The notes under the pieces are model-generated. The model did not search any database and was not told the origin of the DNA. It worked only from the letters and a program-made list of their open reading frames with translations. Shown here in pieces: positions 45,161 through 54,323 of a DNA stretch of 64,000 bases (positions within the stretch are counted from its first letter, which is position 1; every line of letters begins with the position of its first letter). The translations under genes were made by a program, and so were the position numbers. Source of the stretch: Tolumonas sp008015085. Its GTDB lineage: Bacteria; Pseudomonadota; Gammaproteobacteria; Enterobacterales; Aeromonadaceae. Where the stretch lies: positions 189,803 to 253,802 of the forward strand of contig JAJUJX010000003.1 of the NCBI GenBank assembly GCA_029265125.1. Direction: 5' to 3'.

Positions 45161-45178
45161 GTGAGGTGTAAACATACA

Positions 45179-46327
45179 ATGAACAACGAAATCGTCCCTG
45201 CTGAACTGGATTACCGCGAACTGATCGCGACTTATGGTTCCCCTCTGCTGGTTCTGGATCAGGCCGCAGTCCGTAAACAGTACCGCTCGCTAGTTAACGC
45301 CCTGCCAGGCGTGCGTATGCACTATGCGTTAAAGCCATTACCTCATTCAGCTGTTGTTGCCACGCTGAAAGCAGAAGGTTGTGGTTTCGATTTAGCGACG
45401 AACGGCGAAGTTGATGTGATGCTGGAAAATCAGATCACCCCGGACGATTGTATTCATACTCACCCGATCAAGCGTGACAGTGATATCCGTTATGCTTTGG
45501 AATACGGCTGCAAAGTTTTCGTATTCGATAACCCTGTTGAACTCGACAAGTTCATTCCTTATCAGGATAAAGCACAGCTACTACTGCGCGTCAGTTTCCC
45601 AAATCCGGAAACCAAGGTAGATTTGTCCAAGAAATTTGGCTGTACCCCAGAAGCAGCTTTACCGTTGCTGCGTAAAGCTAAATCAATGGGATTAAACGTT
45701 ATTGGTCTGTCTTTCCACGTTGGCTCACAGGTGCCTAACGCTCGCCGTCATGTAGAAGCGATTACTTCCTGTAATCAAATCATCCGTGATGCTGCCGCTG
45801 AAGGTATTACGTTGCAGGTGCTGGATATTGGTGGTGGTTTCCCGGTTAACTACGGTGCTGACGGCACTGATTTCAATATCTATGACTTCTGTGCTCCGAT
45901 CCGTGAAGCATTAAGCCAAACACCAGAAGGTATACGTAAGCTGGCAGAGCCAGGTCGTTTTATCTGTGCTCCGTGTATGACGTCAGTAGCCAGCGTTATG
46001 GGCAAAGCAGAACGCTTTGGTCGTACTTGGTATTATCTGGATGATGGTTTATACGGCAGTTATAGCGGTCAGTTATTTGATCATATCAACTACCCTAAAT
46101 CTGCACCTTATGCAGTGGGCGAAGCCAAACCAGCAGTTCTGGCCGGTCCAACTTGCGATAGTATTGATGTGATTGCTGATGATATTGATCTGCCAGATAT
46201 GAATGTCGGCGATGTCATCATCGGAAAAATGATGGGCGCATACACTTGGGCATCAGCGACAGAATTTAACTTCTTCCGCAAAGCCAGTATTCTGGTTGTA
46301 GATAGCCAGGAAGGCTCAGGAAAATAG
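45179..46327 (+). CDS. Ornithine/lysine decarboxylase, fold III (PLP-dependent)
   Basis: A fold-III (alanine-racemase-like) decarboxylase of 382 residues, probably forming putrescine or cadaverine. The PLP lysine is in MHYALKPLPHSAVVATL (about 49). HVGSQVPNA, the glycine loop VLDIGGGFPVNYG and EPGRFICAPCM bind PLP; AGPTCDSIDVIADD holds the active-site Cys of the partner subunit. It is shorter than biosynthetic fold-I SpeC. DapDC (LysA) is possible but the motifs favour ornithine/lysine decarboxylase. It is convergent with pdxJ. GAGGTG precedes the ATG at 45179. Confidence 0.85.
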   Translation: MNNEIVPAELDYRELIATYGSPLLVLDQAAVRKQYRSLVNALPGVRMHYALKPLPHSAVVATLKAEGCGFDLATNGEVDVMLENQITPDDCIHTHPIKRDSDIRYALEYGCKVFVFDNPVELDKFIPYQDKAQLLLRVSFPNPETKVDLSKKFGCTPEAALPLLRKAKSMGLNVIGLSFHVGSQVPNARRHVEAITSCNQIIRDAAAEGITLQVLDIGGGFPVNYGADGTDFNIYDFCAPIREALSQTPEGIRKLAEPGRFICAPCMTSVASVMGKAERFGRTWYYLDDGLYGSYSGQLFDHINYPKSAPYAVGEAKPAVLAGPTCDSIDVIADDIDLPDMNVGDVIIGKMMGAYTWASATEFNFFRKASILVVDSQEGSGK

Positions 46328-46352
46328 TATTCCTGCTAAAAATTATATGCAG

Positions 46353-46383
46353 AAAGGGCGACCGTGCTGGCCGCCCTTTTGTT
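46353..46383. terminator. Bidirectional terminator between decarboxylase and pdxJ
   Basis: AAAGGGCG-ACCGTGCTGGC-CGCCCTTTT with an inner CC/GG extension, in the 68-base convergent gap. Confidence 0.85.
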
Positions 46384-46395
46384 TATCCGAAATAA

Positions 46396-47127
46396 TTACT
46401 GACGCGCTTCAACCATTAATCGTTTCATTTCCGCAACTGCTTCTGGCAAGCCAGTAAACACCGCACGGCCAATAATGGCATGACCGATATTGAGCTCATT
46501 CATTTCTGGAATCGCCGCAATCGCCTGCACATTATGATAATGCAATCCATGACCCGCATTCACTTTCAGCCCTTGCTGAGATGCATAGGTAGCCGCTTCA
46601 GCAATACGTTGTAATTCCTGCTGCTGTGCTTCTTCTGTTTCTGCATCCGCATAGCGGCCAGTATGGATTTCAATATAAGGTGCACCTGATGCCACTGCCG
46701 CATCGATCTGAGCATGATCAGCATCAATGAACAAAGAGACTTTAGTTCCTACAGCTGACAAACGGGTTACAGCTTCCTGAATACGAGCAACCTGCGATGC
46801 TACGTCCAAACCACCTTCTGTTGTCACTTCCTGACGCTTTTCCGGAACCAGACACACAAAATGAGGCTTGATTCGGCATGCGATTTCCAGCATTTCATCT
46901 GTAACTGCCATTTCCAGATTCATACGGGTTTTGATGGTGTTACGCAGGATCTCAACATCACGATCGGTGATATGACGGCGATCTTCACGCAAATGCACGG
47001 TGATCCCTTCAGCTCCCGCCTGTTCCGCCAGGGCCGCAGCAAAAACTGGATCAGGATATGCTGTACCACGCGCGTTACGAACCGTGGCGACATGATCAAT
47101 ATTCACACCCAATAATATCTTGCTCAC
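46396..47127 (-). CDS. pdxJ: Pyridoxine 5'-phosphate synthase PdxJ
   Basis: PdxJ condenses 1-deoxyxylulose-5-phosphate with 3-amino-2-oxopropyl phosphate in vitamin B6 synthesis. The 243-residue protein starts at GTG (AAGGAG upstream), overlapping the recO stop by GTGA. Family segments: LLGVNIDHVATVRNARGTAY, EGITVHLREDRRHI, VSLFIDADHAQIDAA and LNIGHAIIGRAVF. acpS, which normally follows, is absent; a decarboxylase gene converges instead. Confidence 0.96.
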   Translation of the reverse strand: MSKILLGVNIDHVATVRNARGTAYPDPVFAAALAEQAGAEGITVHLREDRRHITDRDVEILRNTIKTRMNLEMAVTDEMLEIACRIKPHFVCLVPEKRQEVTTEGGLDVASQVARIQEAVTRLSAVGTKVSLFIDADHAQIDAAVASGAPYIEIHTGRYADAETEEAQQQELQRIAEAATYASQQGLKVNAGHGLHYHNVQAIAAIPEMNELNIGHAIIGRAVFTGLPEAVAEMKRLMVEARQ

Positions 47128-47837
47128 TCTGATCTCCTTGCTATAAACGAAGAATAAAGCTCCCTGCTTTTCAGGGGACGATTTCCTAATAACGCAGCTA
47201 ACGCCTGTCGACAAAAACGACGGGCCGCAGCCGAAATATTCTCATCTGAAAAATTCTGATCCCCGATCCCGATTAATTCCCGACCGGAAAAAAGAGCACG
47301 ATCACGCAACGCGGATGGTATAAAACCAGCCTCTGGTTCATAACGGTAAAAAGCCGTTGGCTCTACGGGTAAACCGTCAACAGAATAATAAAAATCCGGG
47401 CTGTAACCCAGCTGCTGCAGTAACAGTAACTCAAACTGGCGTAACACAGAAAGGATCGGCTGTGACTCCGTTAGAGCCAGCAAAGTCTGAAAATAACTGC
47501 TGAATAATCCCTGATACTCGGTGTCCGGTTCTAATAAATAATACAGCAGCTCATTTAAGTACATGGCACTAAACAACCGCTCGCCCTGAAGCACAATCTG
47601 GGGGCTGCTGGCTTCAAGATGGACTAATGTCTTTAAATTGCTTTTACCACTATATCGGATATGAAGAGGCAAAAAGGGCTGAAGCAGCCCTTTTGTTGAA
47701 GAACGGGATGAACGGGAACCTCTGGCGACAACAGAGATTTTGCCGGCGGAAGCGACAAACAGCTCCACCAGCTGGCTGGTTTCCCGATAAGGACGGGTGT
47801 GCAAAACAAATGCCGGCAATAACTCCGGCTCAGTCAT
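47124..47837 (-). CDS. recO: DNA repair protein RecO
   Basis: RecO mediates RecA loading in the RecFOR pathway. The product is 237 residues with an OB fold (AFVLHTRPYRETSQLVELF; KISVVARGSRS) and an alpha-helical C-terminal part. There are no zinc-finger cysteines, as is usual in gammaproteobacterial RecO. I prefer the ATG at 47837 (AGG 8 bases upstream); an ATG at 47843 is also possible. It overlaps the era stop and is coupled to pdxJ. Confidence 0.94.
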   Translation of the reverse strand: MTEPELLPAFVLHTRPYRETSQLVELFVASAGKISVVARGSRSSRSSTKGLLQPFLPLHIRYSGKSNLKTLVHLEASSPQIVLQGERLFSAMYLNELLYYLLEPDTEYQGLFSSYFQTLLALTESQPILSVLRQFELLLLQQLGYSPDFYYSVDGLPVEPTAFYRYEPEAGFIPSALRDRALFSGRELIGIGDQNFSDENISAAARRFCRQALAALLGNRPLKSRELYSSFIARRSE

Positions 47838-48732
47838 CACCATAACCTAAGCTGCGCAGGGCCCGTTCATCATCAGCCCAGCCTGATTTCACTTTGACCC
47901 AAAGCTCTAAGAATACACGCTGGCCAAACAACCGTTCCATATCCAGCCGGGCTTCGGTACCAATCACCTTGAGTTTTTCACCCTTGTTACCAATCACCAT
48001 TTTTTTCTGGCCTTCGCGCTCAACCAGAATCAGTGCATTGATGTGGAAAAGACCGTCTTCCTCGACTTTGAAACGCTCAATTTCCACTGTCACAGAATAT
48101 GGCAACTCTTCGCCCATAAACCGCATCAGTTTTTCACGGACAATCTCTGATGCCATGAAGCGGGAACTGCGGTCGGTAATATAGTCTTCTGGGAAATAAT
48201 GTTGCCCTTCAGGAAGTAATTGTCGCGCCATTTCACGGATTTTATCGACGTTTGTTCCTTTGGTTGCCGAAATTGGCAGGATCTCAGCAAAATTCCCTTT
48301 CTGCGCCAGCCATTGCAGATGAGGTAATAACACTTCTTTATCTTTGATGTTATCGACTTTATTCACAGCCAGCACAACAGGGCAACGAACATGACGCAGT
48401 TTATTCAGCACCATTTCGTCATCATCTGTCCATTGCGTGCCATCGACGACAAACACCACCATCTCTACATCGCCCAGCGAGCTGGTTGCCGCACGGTTCA
48501 TCAACCGGTTAATAGCTCGCTTTTCTTCGATATGCAGACCTGGCGTATCTACAAAAACGGTCTGATAAGCACCTTGCGTATCAATACCCAAAATACGGTG
48601 ACGCGTGGTCTGTGGTTTACGCGATGTAATACTGACTTTTTGCCCGAGCAATTTATTCAGTAATGTTGATTTACCAACATTGGGCCGTCCTACAATCGCC
48701 ACAAAGCCACAGTAGGTTTGTTCTTCGGTCAT
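47830..48732 (-). CDS. era: GTPase Era
   Basis: Era is an essential GTPase that binds 16S rRNA in 30S maturation. The 300-residue protein has G1 GRPNVGKST, G3 DTPGLH, G4 NKVD, and a C-terminal KH domain (about 205-300, with KKMVIGNKGEKLKVIGTEA). It overlaps rnc by ATGA, giving the conserved rnc-era-recO run. Confidence 0.98.
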   Translation of the reverse strand: MTEEQTYCGFVAIVGRPNVGKSTLLNKLLGQKVSITSRKPQTTRHRILGIDTQGAYQTVFVDTPGLHIEEKRAINRLMNRAATSSLGDVEMVVFVVDGTQWTDDDEMVLNKLRHVRCPVVLAVNKVDNIKDKEVLLPHLQWLAQKGNFAEILPISATKGTNVDKIREMARQLLPEGQHYFPEDYITDRSSRFMASEIVREKLMRFMGEELPYSVTVEIERFKVEEDGLFHINALILVEREGQKKMVIGNKGEKLKVIGTEARLDMERLFGQRVFLELWVKVKSGWADDERALRSLGYGDD

Positions 48733-49400
48733 GCCAATTGCTCCAGAGCTTTTTCAGCAGCAGCCTGTTCTGCTTTTCTGCGGCTGGAACCAATACCAAC
48801 AAACGCAGATTCAATATCATCAATCACACACTCAACAGTAAACTGCTGGTTATGCGCTTCGCCTTTAACATCTGTCACCGCATAAGTCGGCAACGGACGT
48901 CGCCGCCCCTGCAAGAACTCCTGCAGACGAGTCTTCGGATCTTTTTGTTCAACCCCCGGACGGATAGAGTCAAGACGCTCGTTGTACCAGTTCAGCAGCA
49001 ATCCGCGGATAGCTTCTAAATTACTATCCAGATAAATTGCGCCAATCAGTGCCTCGACTGTATCCGCCAGAATGGATTCCCGACGATATCCCCCGCTTTT
49101 CAACTCACCTGGACCGAGGATCAGGTAATCTCCAAGTACAAACTCACGAGCAAGTTCAGCCAGTGTTTTTTCACGAACTAATGTCGCCCGCATCCGGCTC
49201 ATATCGCCTTCACTGACATTGGGGAAACGGTGATACAACACTTCTGCGATCACCAAACTCAGAATAGAGTCTCCTAGAAACTCCAATCGTTCATTATGTC
49301 GGGAACCAGCGCTACGATGCGTAATAGCGCGAATCAACAAATCTTTATTTTGAAACTTATAGCCTAGCTTTTGTTCCAGGCGTGGTAATTTATCATTCAC
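48729..49400 (-). CDS. rnc: Ribonuclease III
   Basis: RNase III cleaves double-stranded RNA in rRNA processing and mRNA decay. The 223-residue protein has the signature NERLEFLGDSILSLVIAE and a second active-site region ADTVEALIGAIYLD, then a C-terminal dsRBD (from about 150, ending SSRRKAEQAAAEKALEQL). The start is GTG overlapping the lepB stop (GTGA). Confidence 0.97.
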   Translation of the reverse strand: MNDKLPRLEQKLGYKFQNKDLLIRAITHRSAGSRHNERLEFLGDSILSLVIAEVLYHRFPNVSEGDMSRMRATLVREKTLAELAREFVLGDYLILGPGELKSGGYRRESILADTVEALIGAIYLDSNLEAIRGLLLNWYNERLDSIRPGVEQKDPKTRLQEFLQGRRRPLPTYAVTDVKGEAHNQQFTVECVIDDIESAFVGIGSSRRKAEQAAAEKALEQLA

Positions 49401-50317
49401 TGAATACTGCCTATACGATTAAAACGAACACCAGTCGGAATCCATTTAGGCACAGAACTATCTTCCGGGCGATCGAATTCAAAACTCATCCAGATTGCAA
49501 CCGCCTTTCCAACCAGATTGCGTTCTGGAACAAAGCCCCAGAAGCGACTATCCAAGCTGTTATCACGGTTATCTCCCATTGCGAAATAATGCCCTTCAGG
49601 CACAACCCACTCACCCTCAGACTGGCCTGGTTGCTGGTAATATTGACCTACGCGATCCGGAATATAGGTATTTCGCAAAATTTCATGACTTTTCGAAGTA
49701 GTCAGTTTCTCTGAGTAATGTTCCAATGGCATACCCAGCTGAGAATAGGCTCCGCTCTCAATGAATGAGGTATCAATTTTTTTCAGCTGAGGACACACTT
49801 TGCTGTCATTGCACGCAGGTTGCAAATACAACTCTTTATTACGGAAAATAATTTTATCTCCCGGTAATCCAATCACTCGCTTGATATAGTCAATTTTCGG
49901 ATTTTCCGGATATTTGAAAACAACTACATCACCACGCTGTGGATGTCCGGTTCCAATTAAAGTCTGATTAGTAATGGGTTCTTTTAATCCATAAACATAT
50001 TTATTTACGAGAATAAAATCGCCTTCCAGCAGCGTTGGCATCATAGAACCGGAAGGGATCTGAAACGGTTCATAGATAAACGAACGCAGCACCAGCACCG
50101 CTGCGATAACCGGGAATATACCTTTGCACTGCTCCACCCATACTGGTTCAGTCATCAGCTTATCAATCACTTCCGCAGTTAACGGCGTTTGTGCTGCTTG
50201 CTGGATCTGACGAGCTTTCGCTGCTCGCTGCTTTACTAAAACCCAACGATCCAATAACCAGACAAAACCAGTCACGAATGTCACTGTGACCAGAATCAAT
50301 GCAAAAGTATTAGCCAT
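49397..50317 (-). CDS. lepB: Signal peptidase I LepB
   Basis: LepB removes Sec signal peptides at the inner-membrane outer face. The 306-residue protein has two N-terminal membrane segments (FALILVTVTFVTGFVWLLD; GIFPVIAAVLVLRSF), the catalytic Ser in IPSGSMMPTLLEGDFI (about 92) and Lys in DYIKRVIGLPGD (about 147), with box E GDNRDNSLDSRFWGFVPE. AAGGAT precedes the ATG. It lies 3 bases after lepA. Confidence 0.97.
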   Translation of the reverse strand: MANTFALILVTVTFVTGFVWLLDRWVLVKQRAAKARQIQQAAQTPLTAEVIDKLMTEPVWVEQCKGIFPVIAAVLVLRSFIYEPFQIPSGSMMPTLLEGDFILVNKYVYGLKEPITNQTLIGTGHPQRGDVVVFKYPENPKIDYIKRVIGLPGDKIIFRNKELYLQPACNDSKVCPQLKKIDTSFIESGAYSQLGMPLEHYSEKLTTSKSHEILRNTYIPDRVGQYYQQPGQSEGEWVVPEGHYFAMGDNRDNSLDSRFWGFVPERNLVGKAVAIWMSFEFDRPEDSSVPKWIPTGVRFNRIGSIQ

Positions 50318-50320
50318 TAA

Positions 50321-52117
50321 TTAGTTATCCTTTCCAACATGCAGGATCGCAAGGAATGCTTCCTGAGGAACATCCACTCTTCCCAGCGATTTCATTCGTT
50401 TTTTACCTTCTTTCTGCTTATTCAGCAGTTTTTTCTTACGGCTAACGTCACCGCCATAGCATTTCGCTAATACGTCTTTACGCATCGCTTTTACCGTACT
50501 ACGGGCAATGACGTGGTTACCGATGGCAGCTTGGATGGCTATATCAAACATCTGCCGAGGGATCAGCTCACGCATTTTTTCAACCAGCTGACGGCCTCGA
50601 GTCTGCGCATTATCGCGGTGTGTGATGATCGCTAAAGCATCAACTCGTTCACCATTGATCATAATATCCAGACGAACCATATCAGCTTCCTGGAATCGCT
50701 TGAATGCATAATCCAGAGAGGCATAACCCCGGCTGGTCGATTTCAGGCGATCAAAGAAATCCAGAACCACTTCAGCCATCGGAATTTCATAGGTCAGTGC
50801 GACCTGATTGCCGTGATAAACCATGTTGGTCTGCACACCACGTTTCTCAATACAAAGTGTGATGACATTACCAAGATAATCTTGTGGAACCAGGATGTTA
50901 CATTCTGCAATTGGTTCTCTCAGTTCCTGAATATTCGTCACAGCTGGCAAACGAGCCGGGCTATCAATCTGAATGGTCTCACCATCAGTCAGTACAATTT
51001 CATAGACTACGGTTGGAGCCGTTGTGATCAGATCAAGATCATACTCACGCTCCAGACGTTCCTGAATGATTTCCATATGTAACATACCCAGGAAACCACA
51101 ACGGAAACCGAATCCCAGAGCAGCAGAGTTTTCAGGTTCGTAGAACAGTGATGCATCATTCAGCGATAATTTTTCCAGAGCATCACGGAATGCCTCATAA
51201 TCATCAGACGAGATCGGGAATAAACCGGCATAGACCTGAGGTTTTACTTTTTTGAAACCAGGTAATGCTGATTCAGCACCATTTTTTGCTAATGTCAGCG
51301 TATCGCCGACCGGAGCACCGTGGATATCTTTGATACCACAGACAACCCAGCCCACTTCACCACAGGTTAGTTCAGCCGTATCTTTCTGTTTTGGCGTGAA
51401 AATCCCCAAACGATCAACACCCCAAGTCTGGCCGGTGCTCATTACTTTAATTTTATCGTTCTTTTTCAATGAACCGTTTTTAATGCGGACTAATGAAACA
51501 ACACCCAGATAATCGTCAAACCATGAGTCAATAATTAAAGCTTGTAATGGTGCATCAGGATCACCGATTGGTGCAGGAATCTTTTTGACGATGTCTTCCA
51601 AAACATCATCAACACCGAGACCTGTTTTTGCAGAACACCGAACAGCATCAACTGCATCAATACCAACTATGTCTTCGATTTCTTCAGCAACACGTTCAGG
51701 TTCTGCCTGCGGAAGATCGATTTTGTTCAGTACTGGTACAACTTCAAGATCCATTTCCATAGCGGTGTAGCAGTTAGCCAGAGTCTGAGCTTCTACCCCC
51801 TGGCCAGCATCAACAACCAACAAGGCACCTTCACATGCTGCAAGTGAACGGGATACCTCATAAGAAAAGTCGACATGCCCAGGCGTATCAATGAAGTTCA
51901 GCTGATAGGTTTCCCCATCTTTGGCTTTATAGTTCAGCGTAACACTCTGTGCCTTAATGGTGATCCCTCGTTCACGCTCAAGATCCATGGAATCAAGTAC
52001 TTGCTCCTGCATTTCGCGGGCTGTGAGTCCTCCGCAAATCTGGATCAAACGGTCGGACAAGGTAGATTTACCATGGTCAATATGGGCAATAATAGAGAAG
52101 TTACGAATATTCTTCAT
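50321..52117 (-). CDS. lepA: Elongation factor 4 LepA
   Basis: LepA is a ribosome-bound GTPase involved in translation initiation/back-translocation. The 598-residue protein, the standard length, has G1 AHIDHGKSTL, G3 DTPGHVDF, G4 NKIDLP, EF-G-like domains and a C-terminal LepA-specific domain with basic KKKLLNKQKEGKKRMK. Followed by lepB. Confidence 0.98.
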   Translation of the reverse strand: MKNIRNFSIIAHIDHGKSTLSDRLIQICGGLTAREMQEQVLDSMDLERERGITIKAQSVTLNYKAKDGETYQLNFIDTPGHVDFSYEVSRSLAACEGALLVVDAGQGVEAQTLANCYTAMEMDLEVVPVLNKIDLPQAEPERVAEEIEDIVGIDAVDAVRCSAKTGLGVDDVLEDIVKKIPAPIGDPDAPLQALIIDSWFDDYLGVVSLVRIKNGSLKKNDKIKVMSTGQTWGVDRLGIFTPKQKDTAELTCGEVGWVVCGIKDIHGAPVGDTLTLAKNGAESALPGFKKVKPQVYAGLFPISSDDYEAFRDALEKLSLNDASLFYEPENSAALGFGFRCGFLGMLHMEIIQERLEREYDLDLITTAPTVVYEIVLTDGETIQIDSPARLPAVTNIQELREPIAECNILVPQDYLGNVITLCIEKRGVQTNMVYHGNQVALTYEIPMAEVVLDFFDRLKSTSRGYASLDYAFKRFQEADMVRLDIMINGERVDALAIITHRDNAQTRGRQLVEKMRELIPRQMFDIAIQAAIGNHVIARSTVKAMRKDVLAKCYGGDVSRKKKLLNKQKEGKKRMKSLGRVDVPQEAFLAILHVGKDN

Positions 52118-52265
52118 GTGGTCTTTATATCTGATGTCATGTAATTAAGAGTAATTTGGGCAGGATTTTATCGGATAAGCGGCAGTAGAGCTATGATTAG
52201 TAGCAGCTGATTACATTCCTCTCCGTAATCAGCCATTCATAAATATCATTATTCTACCACCATCC

Positions 52266-52721
52266 TTAAGTTTCTATATGACAGACTGGAATGTTAACCC
52301 CCAATATGACCGGTTTATAATCCGTATGAGTCAGTCGGGTTGAACGCAACCGCATCAAAATAAACCCGGCTAAACATCCCAGAAAAGCACCAGCAATCAC
52401 AGGTAACTCACTATTAGATTCAGATAACAATTGACCGATGGCCGCGCCGGCAATCAGAGAAAAAAGTGGCAATAAATATGCGAGCATCGCTGTTTTAAGT
52501 AACCCTCGCTCAGGGATACCTATTCTGACCTGTTGTCCTACCTCAACGGAAAACGGACACTCGATGTCAATCGTATGGTCTTGCTGATTTTTGTCGTCAG
52601 TATCAGAACTGATTCCACAGCTGGATTGGTGCTGACAATGGCCGCAAGCTGTTGCTCGGCTATACTGCACCCTTGCAATACCAGATTTTATAGCGACAAC
52701 CGTTGCAATGGCCTCTATCAT
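52266..52721 (-). CDS. rseC: Sigma-E positive regulator RseC
   Basis: RseC is an inner-membrane protein linked to sigma-E regulation and to redox/thiamine/SoxR reduction. The 151-residue protein has a cysteine cluster ACGHCQHQSSCG (about 26-37) and two membrane segments (MLAYLLPLFSLIAGAAIGQL and VIAGAFLGCLAGFILMRL). The ATG at 52721 has GGAGC upstream. It is the last gene of rpoE-rseABC, with 148 bases before lepA. Confidence 0.92.
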   Translation of the reverse strand: MIEAIATVVAIKSGIARVQYSRATACGHCQHQSSCGISSDTDDKNQQDHTIDIECPFSVEVGQQVRIGIPERGLLKTAMLAYLLPLFSLIAGAAIGQLLSESNSELPVIAGAFLGCLAGFILMRLRSTRLTHTDYKPVILGVNIPVCHIET

Positions 52722-52737
52722 CAACAGCTCCTTATTT

Positions 52738-53703
52738 TCACTGAGTTCGACGGATTGTATCAGCGATACGACGCAAACTATTTAAAGGTAATTCGCCCAC
52801 CACTGTCAGATTGATGCCATCTTCCCGATCCAGCGAAAGAATAGAAGTTGCACCATGCACCGCAATTTGTTCGCGATCTTGTCTGCTTGTATTTTCTGCC
52901 TGACGGGAAATATAGACAGAGACATCAACTAATCCATCACTAAGCAAGAAATAGTCCACCAATTCATCACTGCCCACTAACTTGTGCTGATCCACTGACC
53001 TGGATTTGAATCCGCTTGGTAACCAGCCAATGGACCATTGACGAGACGCAGGTTCAGCCCGGTAAAGATCATTTACAGCTTCAGCTTTCGGCACTTTCAT
53101 GGAGGCCAATGTATTGATGTTCGGCGAATGTTCAGATAAAAATCTGAAATCAACTCCCATGTATTGTTCGACAACATTACCCTGTGAGTCGCTTACATCC
53201 AATCGCAATAAAACACCTGATTTTTGTTCAAGCCACAGTATAAAATTGTATTTATTCTCATCTTTTGCAGTCAAACGAACTGACTGAGCAATTTGTCCCG
53301 CAATACGAGTTTTGCCCGTGCGAACAACATCATAATTGCTAAGTAAATATTCAGGGGAACAATTCAGGATAGAAAACCACAAACCAGGCAACTGTGATTC
53401 CTTAAGCGTATAGGAAACTTCCGCCGACTCAGCAAATGTAACTTGCGTATTTTTTCCCAGATATTCTGTTGGCCGGCCACTGAGTGTCAGCAGGTGTGTG
53501 ATTTCGGTGTTGTTGTTCCAACCATGTGTTAATCGCAGCGGTTCGATGCTGTTTTGGAACAAATGCACCATCACAAGCTCAAAATTGTTGTGATGATAAC
53601 CACGTTGCATCTGAAATAATAAAGCCTCAGCAGAAGGTTCGGCAGAGGCTTTGGTATTCAATAAGCTAACAAAAAAGAAAGCTACAATTATGTGAAATTT
53701 CAA
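52738..53703 (-). CDS. rseB: Sigma-E regulator RseB
   Basis: RseB is a periplasmic protein that binds RseA and off-loads it on sensing lipopolysaccharide. The 321-residue protein has a signal peptide (1-21, ending KASA) and two domains typical of MucB/RseB (FELVMVHLFQNSIEPLRLTH; QWSIGWLPSGFKSR, where the C-terminal domain begins). It follows rseA by 7 bases. Confidence 0.95.
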   Translation of the reverse strand: MKFHIIVAFFFVSLLNTKASAEPSAEALLFQMQRGYHHNNFELVMVHLFQNSIEPLRLTHGWNNNTEITHLLTLSGRPTEYLGKNTQVTFAESAEVSYTLKESQLPGLWFSILNCSPEYLLSNYDVVRTGKTRIAGQIAQSVRLTAKDENKYNFILWLEQKSGVLLRLDVSDSQGNVVEQYMGVDFRFLSEHSPNINTLASMKVPKAEAVNDLYRAEPASRQWSIGWLPSGFKSRSVDQHKLVGSDELVDYFLLSDGLVDVSVYISRQAENTSRQDREQIAVHGATSILSLDREDGINLTVVGELPLNSLRRIADTIRRTQ

Positions 53704-53710
53704 AATTCAA

Positions 53711-54289
53711 CTACCGCTCAGCAGGTGACAAACGTTGTTGTAACTGATGATCCTGAATATAACGGGCAATACGCTGGCGTTGTTCCTGCAACTGTTGTTC
53801 CGTCATCTGAGACGAAGCCAACGCAGATGAGTGAGTTCGCTCTGACTGATAATTTACACTAACAGGGATCGCTGCACTACCTCCAACCGGAACCGTATTA
53901 AGTACCGGCCCCTGCTTGATATCAGCCAGTTCGGATGAATGTTGGTACTGTTGGACACCCACCAGTACAGCTACAGCCACTGATGCAGCAATACCATATT
54001 GCCCGGCTACCCGCATAAATTGCTGTATATTAGGCTTAACCACAGAAAACAGTGAATGCCGTGGTTTTGGTGCAACAATCGCAGGCTCCAGCTCCAATGC
54101 GTCTGCTATGCGCTGAGAAAGAGATAGATCCAGTTGTTCTGGCAGGTCATCCCGCATTGCATCGCCAATAATATGATAATGATCCCATATTTCTATAGCT
54201 GACGGATCATTCAACACAGCCTTTAGCGATTGCTCTGATACTGAATGGTTATCGACCAGAGCTGATACACGTTCTTTTGATGTTGTCAT
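53711..54289 (-). CDS. rseA: Anti-sigma-E factor RseA
   Basis: RseA holds sigma-E at the membrane. The 192-residue protein has the N-terminal sigma-binding domain (ERVSALVDNHS, AIEIWDHYHIIGDAMRDDLP), one membrane segment at about 100-116 (YGIAASVAVAVLVGVQQY) and a periplasmic C-terminus bound by RseB. It lies 34 bases after rpoE in the same operon. Confidence 0.95.
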   Translation of the reverse strand: MTTSKERVSALVDNHSVSEQSLKAVLNDPSAIEIWDHYHIIGDAMRDDLPEQLDLSLSQRIADALELEPAIVAPKPRHSLFSVVKPNIQQFMRVAGQYGIAASVAVAVLVGVQQYQHSSELADIKQGPVLNTVPVGGSAAIPVSVNYQSERTHSSALASSQMTEQQLQEQRQRIARYIQDHQLQQRLSPAER

Positions 54290-54323
54290 ACTAATCCGTT
54301 ACTCCATTCCATGCAGGATAATC

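Larger units (their letters stand above)
44780..45178 (+). other. Structured, AT-rich leader region before the decarboxylase gene
   Basis: A 399-base stretch without a conventional gene. It contains a 43-base stem-loop (44788-44830), a 32-base imperfect palindrome (44846-44877), a very AT-rich core to about 45060, a possible 12-codon leader ORF (45080-45118) and two further hairpins close to the decarboxylase start. The end of the region looks like a transcribed leader. Confidence 0.6.
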
